A stretch of DNA of 64,000 bases from Moritella sp. F3. GTDB taxonomy: Bacteria > Pseudomonadota > Gammaproteobacteria > Enterobacterales > Moritellaceae. The notes beneath the pieces were generated by a model. The model did not search any database. It saw only the letters and a program-made list of their open reading frames with translations, and was not told where the DNA came from. How positions within the stretch are numbered: the first letter of the stretch is position 1; the number at the start of each line of letters is the position of its first letter. The stretch covers positions 1 through 64,000 of the forward strand of contig NZ_BLRL01000008.1 in the NCBI RefSeq assembly GCF_015082335.1, read 5' to 3'. Positions 7,759 to 17,236 of the stretch are shown here, in pieces. The position numbers and the translations under genes are program-made.

Positions 7759-9150
7759 ATGTCCCATTCTCAAATTCTTGTTGTTGAAGATGATTTAGGT
7801 CTTCGTGAAGCCTTGGTTGATACCTTATTAATGGCTGGTTACGAATGTGATGAAGTTGATAGCGGCGAAGGCGCACTGATTGCATTGGGTAAAAAAACCT
7901 ATGATATGGTCGTGAGCGATGTCCAAATGGGCGGTATGAGCGGGTTAACATTACTACACAATATTAAACAAAAGCATCCTGATTTACCTGTGTTGTTGAT
8001 GACAGCGTATGCCAAAGTAGATGACGCTGTAACAGCAATGCGTAGTGGTGCTGTGGATTACATCGGTAAGCCGTTCTCACCTGAAGTATTGATTAATCAG
8101 GTTGGTCGTTATGTACCGCCACAAAAAGAAGTTAAACGTACACCTTGCTATGGCGATGTAAAAACCGAGCAGTTGTTGAATTTGGCGCGTAAAGTGGCTA
8201 AATCAGATGCGACTGTGATGGTGACTGGCCCAAGTGGTACAGGTAAAGAAGTATTATCACGTTATATCCATGATAATTCGATGCGGTTCGATGGCCCATA
8301 TGTTGCAATTAACTGTGCTGCGATCCCTGATAATATGCTTGAAGCGACGTTGTTCGGCTACGAGAAAGGCGCATTTACAGGGGCTATCCAGGCGTGTCCT
8401 GGTAAGTTTGAGCAAGCGCAGAACGGTACTATCTTGCTTGATGAAATATCAGAGATGAATTTAGCCCTGCAAGTTAAATTATTACGGGTATTACAAGAAC
8501 GTGAAGTGGAACGACTCGGTAGCCGTAAAACGATTAAATTAAATGTGCGCGTTATTGCCACCAGTAACCGTAACATGAAGCAAGCTGTGGCGAACGGTGA
8601 GTTCAGAGAAGATTTATATTATCGCTTAAATGTATTTCCATTAGCTTGGTTACCACTAACTGAACGTAAAGGCGATATTCTGCCGATTGCCGAGCACTTA
8701 TTAAAACTACACTGTAAGCAAAATAATATGCCAACATTGGAATTACTTGAATGTGCAAAAGCGAAATTACAGATTTATCACTGGCCAGGTAATGTCCGTG
8801 AATTAGACAATGTTATTCAACGAGCGATGATTTTAGCGGTTGATGGGCAAGTTAAGACTGAAGATTTGATTTTAGAAGATTTTACTGCTGCCGATTTCAC
8901 CTTATCAATGGATGATTGCGTGGCACCACAACTGGAGGTTAAGACTGAAACTCCAGTTCGCAGAGTGACAATGCCAACTGAACCTTTAGGTAATGAATTA
9001 CGTCAGCAAGAATATCAAATTATTCTGGAAACCTTGATTGGTTGTCACGGCGTGCGCAAGGACGTATCAGAAAAACTCGGTATTAGTCCACGTACTTTAC
9101 GCTATAAATTAGCAAAAATGCGTGAGCAAGGAATTGAAATCCCCGCTTAA
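7759..9150 (+). CDS. flrC: flagellar response regulator FlrC (FleR type, sigma-54 activator)
   Basis: A 463-residue NtrC-family regulator. The receiver domain (1-120) has the acidic pair in VVEDD and phospho-acceptor Asp54 in VVSDVQM. The AAA+ domain has GPSGTGKE, GAFTGA and ILLDEISEM, and a Fis-type HTH ends the protein (VRKDVSEKLGISPRTLRYKL). ATG 7759 is preferred over the in-frame GTG 7747 because aggtgg (7745-7750) then has an eight-base spacing. It acts with FlrB to activate sigma-54 class III promoters (hook, ring and flagellin genes). A strong terminator follows. Confidence 0.95.
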   Translation: MSHSQILVVEDDLGLREALVDTLLMAGYECDEVDSGEGALIALGKKTYDMVVSDVQMGGMSGLTLLHNIKQKHPDLPVLLMTAYAKVDDAVTAMRSGAVDYIGKPFSPEVLINQVGRYVPPQKEVKRTPCYGDVKTEQLLNLARKVAKSDATVMVTGPSGTGKEVLSRYIHDNSMRFDGPYVAINCAAIPDNMLEATLFGYEKGAFTGAIQACPGKFEQAQNGTILLDEISEMNLALQVKLLRVLQEREVERLGSRKTIKLNVRVIATSNRNMKQAVANGEFREDLYYRLNVFPLAWLPLTERKGDILPIAEHLLKLHCKQNNMPTLELLECAKAKLQIYHWPGNVRELDNVIQRAMILAVDGQVKTEDLILEDFTAADFTLSMDDCVAPQLEVKTETPVRRVTMPTEPLGNELRQQEYQIILETLIGCHGVRKDVSEKLGISPRTLRYKLAKMREQGIEIPA

Positions 9151-9169
9151 TTAATGTTAGATGTTATTT

Positions 9170-9205
9170 AAAGGCCGCAATTCATTGAAATTGCGGCCTT
9201 TTTTT
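9170..9205 (+). terminator. Rho-independent terminator after flrC
   Basis: Twelve-base-pair perfect stem aaggccgcaatt / aattgcggcctt, six-base loop, then a T-run. It separates flrBC from the fliE promoter that follows directly. Confidence 0.92.
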
Positions 9206-9207
9206 GT

Positions 9208-9223
9208 TGGCATAACAATTGCT
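9208..9223 (+). promoter_or_regulatory. sigma-54 promoter of the fliE operon
   Basis: TGGCAT-N5-TTGCT with GG-N10-GC spacing, starting two bases after the T-run of the flrC terminator and about 60 bases before fliE. This is a near-consensus -24/-12 element. Confidence 0.8.
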
Positions 9224-9284
9224 TTACTTGATTAGCGACAAAATTAGTCGAGTAGGTCAAAAATATGACAACCAAGGATAATCC

Positions 9285-9614
9285 ATGAATATCGCAGCCA
9301 ACAACCTTTACTCTGAAATGCAAAGCATGTCGTTACAAGCGACTAAATTTGAAACAGATCCAACCGCGGTAAAAGCACCGAGCACGACATCGGCTAATTT
9401 TGGTGATATGTTGCAGCAAGCAATGGATAATGTGAACGGATTACAACAGAATACGGGCGATTTGCGCACTCGATTTGATCAAGGGGATCGCAGTGTATCC
9501 CTAAGTGATGTTATGATAGCATCGCAAAAATCTGGGGTGGCTTTCGATGCTACGGTGCAGGTTCGCAATAAACTGATCGAATCTTATAAAGAAATAATGA
9601 GCATGCCTGTTTAA
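9285..9614 (+). CDS. fliE: flagellar hook-basal body protein FliE
   Basis: A 109-residue protein of normal FliE length. The C-terminal half holds the family pattern: FGDMLQQAMDNVNGLQ, then RSVSLSDVMIASQKSGVAFDATVQVRNKLIESYKEIMSMPV, the part that packs at the MS ring-rod junction. FliE is exported and links the MS ring to the proximal rod. It is first in a long operon led by a sigma-54 promoter and is followed by fliF after 22 bases. Confidence 0.95.
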   Translation: MNIAANNLYSEMQSMSLQATKFETDPTAVKAPSTTSANFGDMLQQAMDNVNGLQQNTGDLRTRFDQGDRSVSLSDVMIASQKSGVAFDATVQVRNKLIESYKEIMSMPV

Positions 9615-9636
9615 TCTCGGGTAAAGGAGTACTGCT

Positions 9637-11346
9637 GTGGCTGATACAGCTTCAAATACAGGTATCGCAAACAATAGCGATATGAGTAACGATTTAGCGC
9701 AATTAGATGAAAACGAACAAAAAAGCTCTGCATTTGGCTTTTTTTCTAACTCTGATGTCTTACGCCAAATTATTCTCATCTTAGCATTAGCTATCTCGCT
9801 AACTTTAGTGGTCTTTATTTTACTTTGGGGTAAAGAGCCTGAAATGCGTCCGTTAGGCACGTATCAAACAGCAGAGCTTATTGAAACACTCGAATTTTTA
9901 GATCAACAGAAAGTAGAATATAAAATTAATGGTGATACTGTGTCTGTGCCAGCAGAACAATATCAAGACATTAAACTTAACTTACGCCGTTCTGGATTAG
10001 CCACTGCAGAATTACAAGGTGACGATATCTTAATGAAAGATATGGGCTTTGGTGTCAGTCAGCGGGTTGAACGTGAGCGTTTAAAACTCGGCCGTGAACG
10101 TCAAATATCGCGTGCATTAGAAGAATTTAAGCACGTGTCTAAAGCACAAGTACTACTCGCTATCCCGAAAGAAAATGTATTTGCTAAACGCGAAAAGAAA
10201 CCCAGTGCAACGGTTGTATTAACAGTACGTAATAGCAGTGCTATTTCTCAAGAAAATATTGATTCTATGGTGCAGTTAGTTGCTTCTGCCGTCCAAGGCT
10301 TAGAACCGACACGTGTGACATTAACAGATCAAAATGGTCGCCTGTTGAATTCGGGTAGTCAAGACATGTTAGCTGCGAAAGGTCGCCGCGAATTTGAGAT
10401 GGTCAAAAATCATGAGCGTGAGTACCGTGAAAAAATAGATTCAATTCTGATCCCAATATTAGGGGTGAGTAACTATACCGCTGAAGTTGATGTGTCGATG
10501 GACTTTAGCGTAACAGAGCAAACTCAAAAACGTTTTAATCCTGATTTACCGGCAGTACGCAGTGAAATGTTACTTGAGCGCCAATCGATCGGTAATGGTA
10601 ATCAAGGTATCCCTGGCGCATTAACCAATCAACCGCCATTAGATGCCGACATTCCTGAAGAGGCTGGCGAAGCTAATGCGGCCGCCCGTCCTATTGGTCA
10701 GTCACAAAAAGAATCAACGCGAAATTATGAACTCGATACGACGATCAGCCATACCAAATCACAAAGCGGTGTTATCCAGCGCTTAAGTGTCTCGGTTGCG
10801 GTCGACTACATCAACAGTACTGGTGCCGATGGTACCTTAGTAAGAGAACCGCGTAGCCAAGCAGAAATTGCTAATATTCGCCGCGTATTACAAGGTGGTG
10901 TTGGTTTCAATGTTAATCGTGGTGATAGCTTAGAAGTTGTTGCGATACCGTTTAATCGTCCGGAATTAGCGGCGATGGCTGATTTACCTATCTGGGAAGA
11001 AGAATGGTTTTGGCGCGCCGTGCGTATCGTCGCAAGTCTGATTGTGATCGTGGTATTAATTATGGCGATTATTCGTCCTATGATTAAGCGTTTAATTAAC
11101 AACGAACCAGAAGAAAGCACAGAAGATCTAGATTTAGGTATTAGCGCGATTGAAAATGATGAAGATATGCAGTTGCTTACCGCGGATACCGATGGTGATA
11201 CTGACTTTGCGATGCGCAGTGGTCATTTACAATTACCGAACTTACATAAAGATGAAGATTTACTAGAAGCCGTTCGCGCATTGGTTGCCAACGAACCTGA
11301 CTTAACTGCATTAGTAATAAAAGAATGGATGATAGAAGATGCCTAA
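9637..11346 (+). CDS. fliF: flagellar MS-ring protein FliF, GTG start
   Basis: A 569-residue inner-membrane ring protein. One membrane helix near 45-65, periplasmic ring-building domains (about 70-440, with the typical GFGVSQRVERERLK and VLLAIPKENVFAKREKK stretches), and a second membrane helix near 450-475. The cytoplasmic C terminus is short and acidic and ends in ALVIKEWM, the part that binds FliG. The GTG start at 9637 is supported by aaaggagt seven bases upstream. It overlaps fliG by eight bases, which suggests translational coupling of the partners. Confidence 0.95.
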   Translation: MADTASNTGIANNSDMSNDLAQLDENEQKSSAFGFFSNSDVLRQIILILALAISLTLVVFILLWGKEPEMRPLGTYQTAELIETLEFLDQQKVEYKINGDTVSVPAEQYQDIKLNLRRSGLATAELQGDDILMKDMGFGVSQRVERERLKLGRERQISRALEEFKHVSKAQVLLAIPKENVFAKREKKPSATVVLTVRNSSAISQENIDSMVQLVASAVQGLEPTRVTLTDQNGRLLNSGSQDMLAAKGRREFEMVKNHEREYREKIDSILIPILGVSNYTAEVDVSMDFSVTEQTQKRFNPDLPAVRSEMLLERQSIGNGNQGIPGALTNQPPLDADIPEEAGEANAAARPIGQSQKESTRNYELDTTISHTKSQSGVIQRLSVSVAVDYINSTGADGTLVREPRSQAEIANIRRVLQGGVGFNVNRGDSLEVVAIPFNRPELAAMADLPIWEEEWFWRAVRIVASLIVIVVLIMAIIRPMIKRLINNEPEESTEDLDLGISAIENDEDMQLLTADTDGDTDFAMRSGHLQLPNLHKDEDLLEAVRALVANEPDLTALVIKEWMIEDA

Positions 11347-12382
11347 TTCGAATAAACAAGTAGCAACGGTCGAGAAGTTTGATGCGAGTACCTTAACGGG
11401 CATTGAGCGTTCTGCGATCTTAATGTTGAGTTTGAATGAAGATGATGCGGCGACTATTTTTCGTCAGTTAGAGCCAAAACAAGTACAGCGCTTGGGTATG
11501 GCGATGGCATCGATGAAAGATTTTTCTCAGGTTAAAGTGGCGGGTGTACATCGCGCGTTTATTGATGATATCCAAAAGTTCACTAATATTGGTGTGGGCA
11601 GTGAAGACTTCGTTCGTAACGCCTTAACAGCCGCGCTCGGCGCAGACAAAGCTGGTAACCTTGTTGACCAAATCATCATGGGCAGTGGCGCGAAAGGACT
11701 TGATTCATTGAAATGGATGGATGCACGTCAGGTAGCGAATATCATTCATAATGAGCATCCGCAGATCCAAACTATTGTACTGTCTTATTTAGAGCCTGAG
11801 CAATCAGCTGAGATCTTATCGCAATTCCAAGACAAGGTGCGTATCGACTTAATGATGCGTATTGCTAATCTAGAAGAAGTACAACCTGCGGCACTACATG
11901 AATTAAACGAGATCATGGAGAAACAGTTTGCTGGTCAATCTGGCGCACAAGCCGCGAAGATGGGCGGCCTGAAAGCTGCTGCCAATATTATGAATTACCT
12001 TGATACCAATATCGAAGGTCAGTTAATGGATGCAATTCGTGAGTCAGATGAAGAGATCAGTCAGCAGATCCAAGACCTTATGTTTGTATTCGAAAACCTT
12101 ATCGATGTTGATGACCGTGGTATTCAAGCTTTACTACGTGAAGTATCACAAGAACAGTTACAAAAAGCACTGAAAGGTGCGGATGATCAGCTGAAAGATA
12201 AGATCTTCAAAAACATGTCGAAACGTCAAGTTGAAATGCTTGAAGACGATCTTGAAGCGATGGGACCTATCCGCGTTAGTGAAGTTGAATCGGCTCAGAA
12301 AGAGATCTTGTCTATTGCTCGTCGCTTAGCTGACAGTGGTGAAATAATGCTCGGTGGAGGCGGTGGTGATGACTTCTTGTAA
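11339..12382 (+). CDS. fliG: flagellar motor switch protein FliG
   Basis: A 347-residue protein. The N-terminal domain binds FliF, the middle domain has the EHPQ motif near residue 139, and the C-terminal torque domain has the charged helix region (FENLIDVDDRGIQALLREV). FliG sits on the MS ring and contacts the stator to produce torque and switching. The Gly-rich end GGGGGDDFL is common in polar flagellar FliG. The start overlaps the end of fliF. fliH follows after 27 bases. Confidence 0.95.
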   Translation: MPNSNKQVATVEKFDASTLTGIERSAILMLSLNEDDAATIFRQLEPKQVQRLGMAMASMKDFSQVKVAGVHRAFIDDIQKFTNIGVGSEDFVRNALTAALGADKAGNLVDQIIMGSGAKGLDSLKWMDARQVANIIHNEHPQIQTIVLSYLEPEQSAEILSQFQDKVRIDLMMRIANLEEVQPAALHELNEIMEKQFAGQSGAQAAKMGGLKAAANIMNYLDTNIEGQLMDAIRESDEEISQQIQDLMFVFENLIDVDDRGIQALLREVSQEQLQKALKGADDQLKDKIFKNMSKRQVEMLEDDLEAMGPIRVSEVESAQKEILSIARRLADSGEIMLGGGGGDDFL

Positions 12383-12409
12383 GCACATGACCGTTGATGG
12401 AATATCCCG

Positions 12410-13210
12410 ATGACTGAGAGCTTAAAACACAATATGCCTGCTTTTGAAGGTTCTGATGAACACCAAATCGAAGATTGGTATTTACCGGAATTTGAGAATA
12501 CCCAAGCGGCTGCACTTAATACCAATGCACTCGGTATGAAGCATGACTGGTATGAAGGCAAACAGAGTCACGAGTCTGTTGAAGAGATTGAGCCTCAACC
12601 GATGACGGCTGAGGAGCTTGACGAAATACGTCAAGCGGCTTACGACGATGGTTTTGCTGAAGGAAAAGAGCAAGGTTATCAAGATGGTTTAGCCAGTGGT
12701 ACAGCGGAAGGACTTAGCCAAGGCGAAACTGAAGGGCTTGCGCAAGGTCTCGCGCAAGGACTGGCAGAAGGTCAGCATCAAATTCTAGAAAAAGCGACAG
12801 CTTGGGAACAATTGCAAACGCAAATGCATACCCCTTTAGCTGCCGTTAATAGTGAAGTCGAAAGTGAATTAATTCGTGTCGCTACTGGTTTAGCGGAAGA
12901 GTTAATTAAAACCGAAGTCACTTTTAATCACGATATCTTGCTACAAACATTAAAACTCGCACTAGCGGCGTTACCTGTGCTTGAACAAAAAATTACCATT
13001 ACATTACACCCTGATGATTTAGCCGTGATTAATGAATACTATGCCGCAGAAGAATGTGCGAAACGTGGTTGGGTATTAATCTCAGAGCCGATGATGAAGC
13101 AAGGTGATTTGGTTATTAATAACGAAGTATCGTCGGTAGAACTATTAATGGAACAGCGTATCAAGCAGATGATGCGTCAATTCCTTATTGCCAATAAACC
13201 GGGTGCATAA
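12410..13210 (+). CDS. fliH: flagellar assembly protein FliH
   Basis: A 266-residue regulator of the export ATPase FliI. After an acidic N terminus comes a glycine ladder: Gly at 85, 89, 93, 97, 101, 105, 109, 113, 117 and 121, ten glycines spaced exactly four apart, the GxxxG repeat known from FliH helices. The C-terminal domain (about 140-260) resembles the V-ATPase peripheral stalk. FliH dimers bind FliI and deliver substrate complexes to the export gate. Its stop overlaps the fliI start (TAATG), which suggests coupled synthesis. Confidence 0.93.
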   Translation: MTESLKHNMPAFEGSDEHQIEDWYLPEFENTQAAALNTNALGMKHDWYEGKQSHESVEEIEPQPMTAEELDEIRQAAYDDGFAEGKEQGYQDGLASGTAEGLSQGETEGLAQGLAQGLAEGQHQILEKATAWEQLQTQMHTPLAAVNSEVESELIRVATGLAEELIKTEVTFNHDILLQTLKLALAALPVLEQKITITLHPDDLAVINEYYAAEECAKRGWVLISEPMMKQGDLVINNEVSSVELLMEQRIKQMMRQFLIANKPGA

Positions 13211-14547
13211 TGACCGAGCTCCTTAGTCGATTACAACAATTAAAAACTGATTCGTTGGCGAATAAGCCCACTGTTGCAGGCAAGCTGACGCGCGTGGTCG
13301 GTTTAACGCTCGAAGCTGTCGGTTGCCGCGCAGCCATTGGCAGCTTGTGTTCCGTTGAAACCGATAATGGCTTGATGGATGCAGAGGTTGTTGGGTTTGA
13401 TGGTGATAAATTATTTCTAATGCCCAGCGAACAAGTCACGGGCATTATTCCTGGTGCAAAAGTAACTCCCCTCAATGAAACCCAAGGTATTCCGGTTGGC
13501 ATGGAATTACTTGGACGAGTATTAGATGGCGTAGGTAAACCGATTGACGGTAAAGGCGAGATTGTTACCGGAGAAACCACCTCTTTTACTGCGAAACGTA
13601 TTAATCCACTGGCACGTAAACAAATATCAAAACCTCTTGATGTCGGTGTTAAAGCGATTAACGCCATGCTAACCGTTGGCCAAGGTCAGCGTATGGGCCT
13701 CTTTGCTGGTTCAGGTGTCGGTAAAAGTGTCTTGTTAGGCATGATGACGCGAGGTTCTACGGCCGATGTCGTTGTGGTTGGATTGATTGGTGAGCGTGGC
13801 CGAGAAGTAAAAGAATTTATTGAAGAGATCTTGGGCGACGAAGGACGTGCGCGTTCAGTGGTTGTTGCAGCCCCAGCGGATGCATCACCTTTAATGCGCC
13901 TGAAAGGCTGTGAAACAGCATTAGCCATTGCGGAATACTTCCGTGACCAAGGTTTAAATGTCTTATTGTTAATGGATTCATTGACGCGTTTTGCGCAAGC
14001 ACAACGTGAAATAGCCTTAGCCGTCGGTGAGCCACCGGCAACCAAAGGTTATCCGCCATCGGTATTTGCAAAATTACCGCAGCTGGTGGAGCGTGCTGGT
14101 AACGGCAGTGATGAACAAGGTTCAATTACCGCTTTCTTTACCGTACTGACCGAAGGTGATGATTTACAAGATCCGATTGCTGATGCATCTCGTGCTATCC
14201 TGGATGGCCATATCGTACTATCGCGAGACTTAACCGATGCCGGGCATTATCCTGCGATTGATATTGAGAAATCGATTAGTCGTGTGATGCCGATGGTCAC
14301 GACAGACTTTCATCAAGCCGCTGCTCGTGGTTTCAAGCAAGCCTACTCGTTATATCAGCAAAATAAAGATCTGGTGGCGATTGGTGCTTATAGCCAAGGT
14401 GCTGATGCTAAAATTGATCGTGCTATTCGTTTAAAGCCAGCCATGGATCAATTTTTACAACAGGGCATGAAGGAAGTGATTCCATTTTCACAATGTGAAG
14501 AAATGCTGACCGCAATCGCCCCACATTTAGGTGTCGCCCTGCCATAA
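13210..14547 (+). CDS. fliI: flagellum-specific export ATPase FliI
   Basis: A 445-residue F1-beta-like ATPase. Walker A AGSGVGKS lies near 166-173, followed by [10 protein letters not shown], Walker [12 protein letters not shown], and the [13 protein letters not shown] segment typical of type III secretion ATPases. It energises export of rod, hook and filament subunits together with FliH and FliJ, which flank it. The ATG overlaps the stop codon of fliH. Length and motifs are complete. Confidence 0.96.
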   Translation: MTELLSRLQQLKTDSLANKPTVAGKLTRVVGLTLEAVGCRAAIGSLCSVETDNGLMDAEVVGFDGDKLFLMPSEQVTGIIPGAKVTPLNETQGIPVGMELLGRVLDGVGKPIDGKGEIVTGETTSFTAKRINPLARKQISKPLDVGVKAINAMLTVGQGQRMGLFAGSGVGKSVLLGMMTRGSTADVVVVGLIGERGREVKEFIEEILGDEGRARSVVVAAPADASPLMRLKGCETALAIAEYFRDQGLNVLLLMDSLTRFAQAQREIALAVGEPPATKGYPPSVFAKLPQLVERAGNGSDEQGSITAFFTVLTEGDDLQDPIADASRAILDGHIVLSRDLTDAGHYPAIDIEKSISRVMPMVTTDFHQAAARGFKQAYSLYQQNKDLVAIGAYSQGADAKIDRAIRLKPAMDQFLQQGMKEVIPFSQCEEMLTAIAPHLGVALP

Positions 14548-14565
14548 TGAAACAGTGTCAATAAT

Positions 14566-15012
14566 ATGTCTAATACCGCATTAGAGCGTGTTTACCAGCA
14601 GCTTGAAGAACAAGAAAAAAATGCCTCAAGAGTCTATGCCATGATTCAGCAAGATGCTGTGCGTTACCATACTCAAATGCAGCAGCTAAGTGACTATCGT
14701 AAGCAATACCTGCAGAAGTTCACTGACAAAGGTGCCGAGGGTATCTCGGGTGATAGCTACGCGCATTATCATAACTTCATGAAAAAACTAGAACTCGCAG
14801 AATTTGAGCAAAAGCAGGCACTGGATAATATTCAACAAACAGTCAAGAACAAACATCTAGATTGGATGGAGATCCGTAAAAAACGTGATGCGCTTGGTTT
14901 GTTATTGGATAAGCGTAAAACAGCTGCTCAACTGGTCGAACACCGCCGTGAGCAAAAAGATCTGGATGAGTTTTCTAACTTCCAATATTTCAAACGTAAA
15001 AATAACCGTTGA
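14566..15012 (+). CDS. fliJ: flagellar export chaperone FliJ
   Basis: A 148-residue protein, almost all predicted helix and charged, with coiled-coil-like heptads (RVYQQLEEQEKNASRVYAMI and later LDNIQQTVKNKHLDWMEIRK). FliJ is the central stalk in the FliI hexamer and a chaperone-escort. Sequence conservation in the family is low, so position after fliI and the coiled-coil character carry the call. An 81-base gap with a possible sigma-54 promoter separates it from fliK. Confidence 0.9.
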   Translation: MSNTALERVYQQLEEQEKNASRVYAMIQQDAVRYHTQMQQLSDYRKQYLQKFTDKGAEGISGDSYAHYHNFMKKLELAEFEQKQALDNIQQTVKNKHLDWMEIRKKRDALGLLLDKRKTAAQLVEHRREQKDLDEFSNFQYFKRKNNR

Positions 15013-15032
15013 ACGTATGAATTAGCATAATC

Positions 15033-15048
15033 TGGCGTGAATTTTGCA
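15033..15048 (+). promoter_or_regulatory. possible sigma-54 promoter before fliK
   Basis: TGGCGT-N5-TTGCA with GG-N10-GC spacing, 46 bases before the fliK ATG. It could add a second entry point for fliK-flhB inside the long fliE operon. Confidence 0.5.
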
Positions 15049-15093
15049 GTTATATTCGCTATAACTTCTTATTAATGACATTTAGGCTTGACT

Positions 15094-16656
15094 ATGACTT
15101 TCTCTCTACAAAAATCAACAGCAATGGCAGACACGCAGGCGGCGAATAATAAATCGTCTACGCTAAATGTCAAAGGTGATGCTGCTGCCGATATAGCGAG
15201 TGATGCGGAGTCGAATTCAGCTGAAAGTAGCTTTTCTAAACTATTCTCGCTGTTTAGCAGTGGCAAACAAAGTCCTGTGGATAAAAGTGCTATTGATAAG
15301 AGCGCGCTTGCCCAGAATAGCGTTGATAGCAGTACTAATCAGGTATCTGAGACTGGTGCGCGAGGTTCTATGGAGAGCTTAGAGGCAGGTATTAACGCTA
15401 GCTTAATGGGGGATTCTGATGTGAATGTTGATGATGAACCAAGTGTCATTAATCAAGCGGACAGTGCTTTAAAAAATGAAAGTAATGATGACTTCTTAGC
15501 ACGTCTTGGCCAATCATCGATGTTGTTGCAAGATGATGCCGCCCGCGTATCGGGACAAGGTGAAAATAACGGTAATGAATTGCCTTTAGCGAAGCAGGGG
15601 GCGAATATTGCCTCAGTTTCAGAAGGCATGGCAGACTTATCTATGTTAAATAGTGGGGAACTAGATAGTAAAGGGCTAAATAATGCAGGGCTAGCCGCAG
15701 CAGCGTTAGAGACTGCTGGATTAGATAGTACTGAATTAAATAGTGCTCAATTAGATGGCCCTGAGTTAGATATTGCGACTGCAACGACAGACCCAATCGC
15801 GATGCTAACAGCCTCAACGTTAGCTGGCATGTCGACTGGTACGAGTCTAACTGATAATAATGGCGCAGCTTCGAAAGATGATTTATTGGCGACAAACGAT
15901 GGCTCGGCTGATGGCTTATTGGATAGTTCAGGTAAAGCTAGCTTCACTGCTGCGTTGGGCGAAGCTGGTGGAGCAAAAAATACTCCGTTTGGTCAGACTA
16001 GTGCAATGGCTGCTGGTATTAGCGGTGCCGCCGCTGAGAGTAGCAACGCCGCAAACTCCACACTCGAACAGCAGAATACAGCGCCAACAGACGCTATTGA
16101 ACAACTCGACTTTGCGCAAATTATGGAGTCAGCTCGTAAACCAGAGCCGTTAGAACAAGCCGCTAGAACAGCTGTAAAGCATCCGGTATTGACGGATGCA
16201 GAACAACAAGTACTTGATAAACGCGTTAATCTAAATAATAACCTAGCGAGTTCGGAATTAAATGAAAAAATTGCCATTATGGCGGGTAAAGAATTACAAA
16301 CCGCAACAATTCGTTTAGACCCTGCAGAATTAGGCAGTATGAATATTAAATTGGTTGTGCAAAACGATCAGATAAATGTGACAATTCAAGCGCAGAATAA
16401 TCAAAGTAGAGATCTACTTGAACAACAAATGCCGCGATTAAGAGAAATGCTTCAACAGCAAGGCATAACACTGGGTGATACACAGGTACAAGCTGACAGT
16501 GGCCAGCAGCAATCTGGTTTTCAGCAATCAGGACAAGAAAACGGACAAAAAAATAGCAATAACGAAACGAATTACGCGATAGAATCACAGAGTGAAGCCC
16601 CTGTGACTACTCAGTATTGGCAAGACTCGGCGAAAGGCGTAGACTTTTACGCCTAA
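15094..16656 (+). CDS. fliK: flagellar hook-length control protein FliK
   Basis: A 520-residue ruler protein. The N-terminal and middle parts are low-complexity, rich in Ser, Ala, Asp and Asn. The C-terminal domain (about 375-460) has the conserved switch region with LQTATIRLDPAELGSMNIKL, which touches FlhB and ends hook export. Leucines fall at every fifth residue from 185 to 225 (nine in a row), an unusual five-residue repeat in the ruler region. ATG 15094 is preferred over an in-frame TTG at 15088 because agg then has a seven-base spacing. The tail is Gln- and Asn-rich. Position between fliJ and fliL fits. Confidence 0.93.
   Translation: MTFSLQKSTAMADTQAANNKSSTLNVKGDAAADIASDAESNSAESSFSKLFSLFSSGKQSPVDKSAIDKSALAQNSVDSSTNQVSETGARGSMESLEAGINASLMGDSDVNVDDEPSVINQADSALKNESNDDFLARLGQSSMLLQDDAARVSGQGENNGNELPLAKQGANIASVSEGMADLSMLNSGELDSKGLNNAGLAAAALETAGLDSTELNSAQLDGPELDIATATTDPIAMLTASTLAGMSTGTSLTDNNGAASKDDLLATNDGSADGLLDSSGKASFTAALGEAGGAKNTPFGQTSAMAAGISGAAAESSNAANSTLEQQNTAPTDAIEQLDFAQIMESARKPEPLEQAARTAVKHPVLTDAEQQVLDKRVNLNNNLASSELNEKIAIMAGKELQTATIRLDPAELGSMNIKLVVQNDQINVTIQAQNNQSRDLLEQQMPRLREMLQQQGITLGDTQVQADSGQQQSGFQQSGQENGQKNSNNETNYAIESQSEAPVTTQYWQDSAKGVDFYA
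15646..15768 (+). repeat. 15-bp-period repeat encoding a five-residue leucine ladder in fliK
   Basis: Within fliK, leucine codons occur every 15 bases from 15646 to 15768. The units read like xLNSG, ELDSK, GLNNA, GLAAA, ALETA, GLDST, ELNSA, QLDGP, ELDxx. The DNA units (such as ttagatagt, ttaaatagt) are related but diverged, consistent with old tandem duplication. Confidence 0.75.
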
Positions 16657-16722
16657 ACTGTTTAACCAGTAACTGTATCAGCATTCATATAGCGTAATAG
16701 ACTATTCGATTTAAGGACGACA

Positions 16723-17229
16723 ATGGCCGACGATAAAGATTTGAAAATAGAAGAGAAAGGTAAAGGTAATAAGAAAATTATTATTATCGCGGTGATTTTA
16801 GTATTAGCACTTGCGGGTGGCGCTGCGGCATTCTTTTTGTTAAGCGATGACAGTGCTGTAGCAGATAGTGCGGAAGTCGCCACTGAAACCGTCGATAAGT
16901 CAGCTAATCAGACCGCTTATTATGTTGCGATGCCGCGTCCTTTTGTATTTAATATTATTGGATTGAAGCGTGAACGTCTGGTGCAGATTAAAGTACAGCT
17001 AATGGTACGCGGCAGTGATAATCAAGAATTAGCGAAAGCCAATATTCCCTTGATTGAAAGTACATTGCTGCAAGTGTTTAGTGCCACAACCGAGCAGCAA
17101 TTAGCGACCTATGAAGGCAAAGAATTATTACGTTCGGATTCGTTAACGAATGTGAATGACATTTTGACAAAATATACCGGAGTTGCAGCGATTGAAAAGA
17201 TCCTGTTTTCCGGTTTTGTAATGCAGTAG
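16723..17229 (+). CDS. fliL: flagellar basal-body protein FliL
   Basis: A 168-residue single-pass inner-membrane protein. A charged cytoplasmic N terminus is followed by a membrane helix at about 20-43 (IIIIAVILVLALAGGAAAFF). The periplasmic domain has the FliL pattern YVAMPRPFVFNI and ends LFSGFVMQ. FliL surrounds the stator and supports torque. SD aagga lies before the ATG. It is followed by fliM after seven bases. Confidence 0.93.
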   Translation: MADDKDLKIEEKGKGNKKIIIIAVILVLALAGGAAAFFLLSDDSAVADSAEVATETVDKSANQTAYYVAMPRPFVFNIIGLKRERLVQIKVQLMVRGSDNQELAKANIPLIESTLLQVFSATTEQQLATYEGKELLRSDSLTNVNDILTKYTGVAAIEKILFSGFVMQ

Positions 17230-17236
17230 GTTAAGT

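Noticed and set aside
13185..13667. Minus-strand open frame opposite fliI (160 codons)
   Set aside because: Opposite a conserved ATPase gene, low complexity and no ribosome binding site; a shadow of codon bias.
15641..15895. Minus-strand frame opposite fliK with repeated Tyr-Leu units
   Set aside because: It is the antisense image of the 15-base repeat in fliK and has no start signal.
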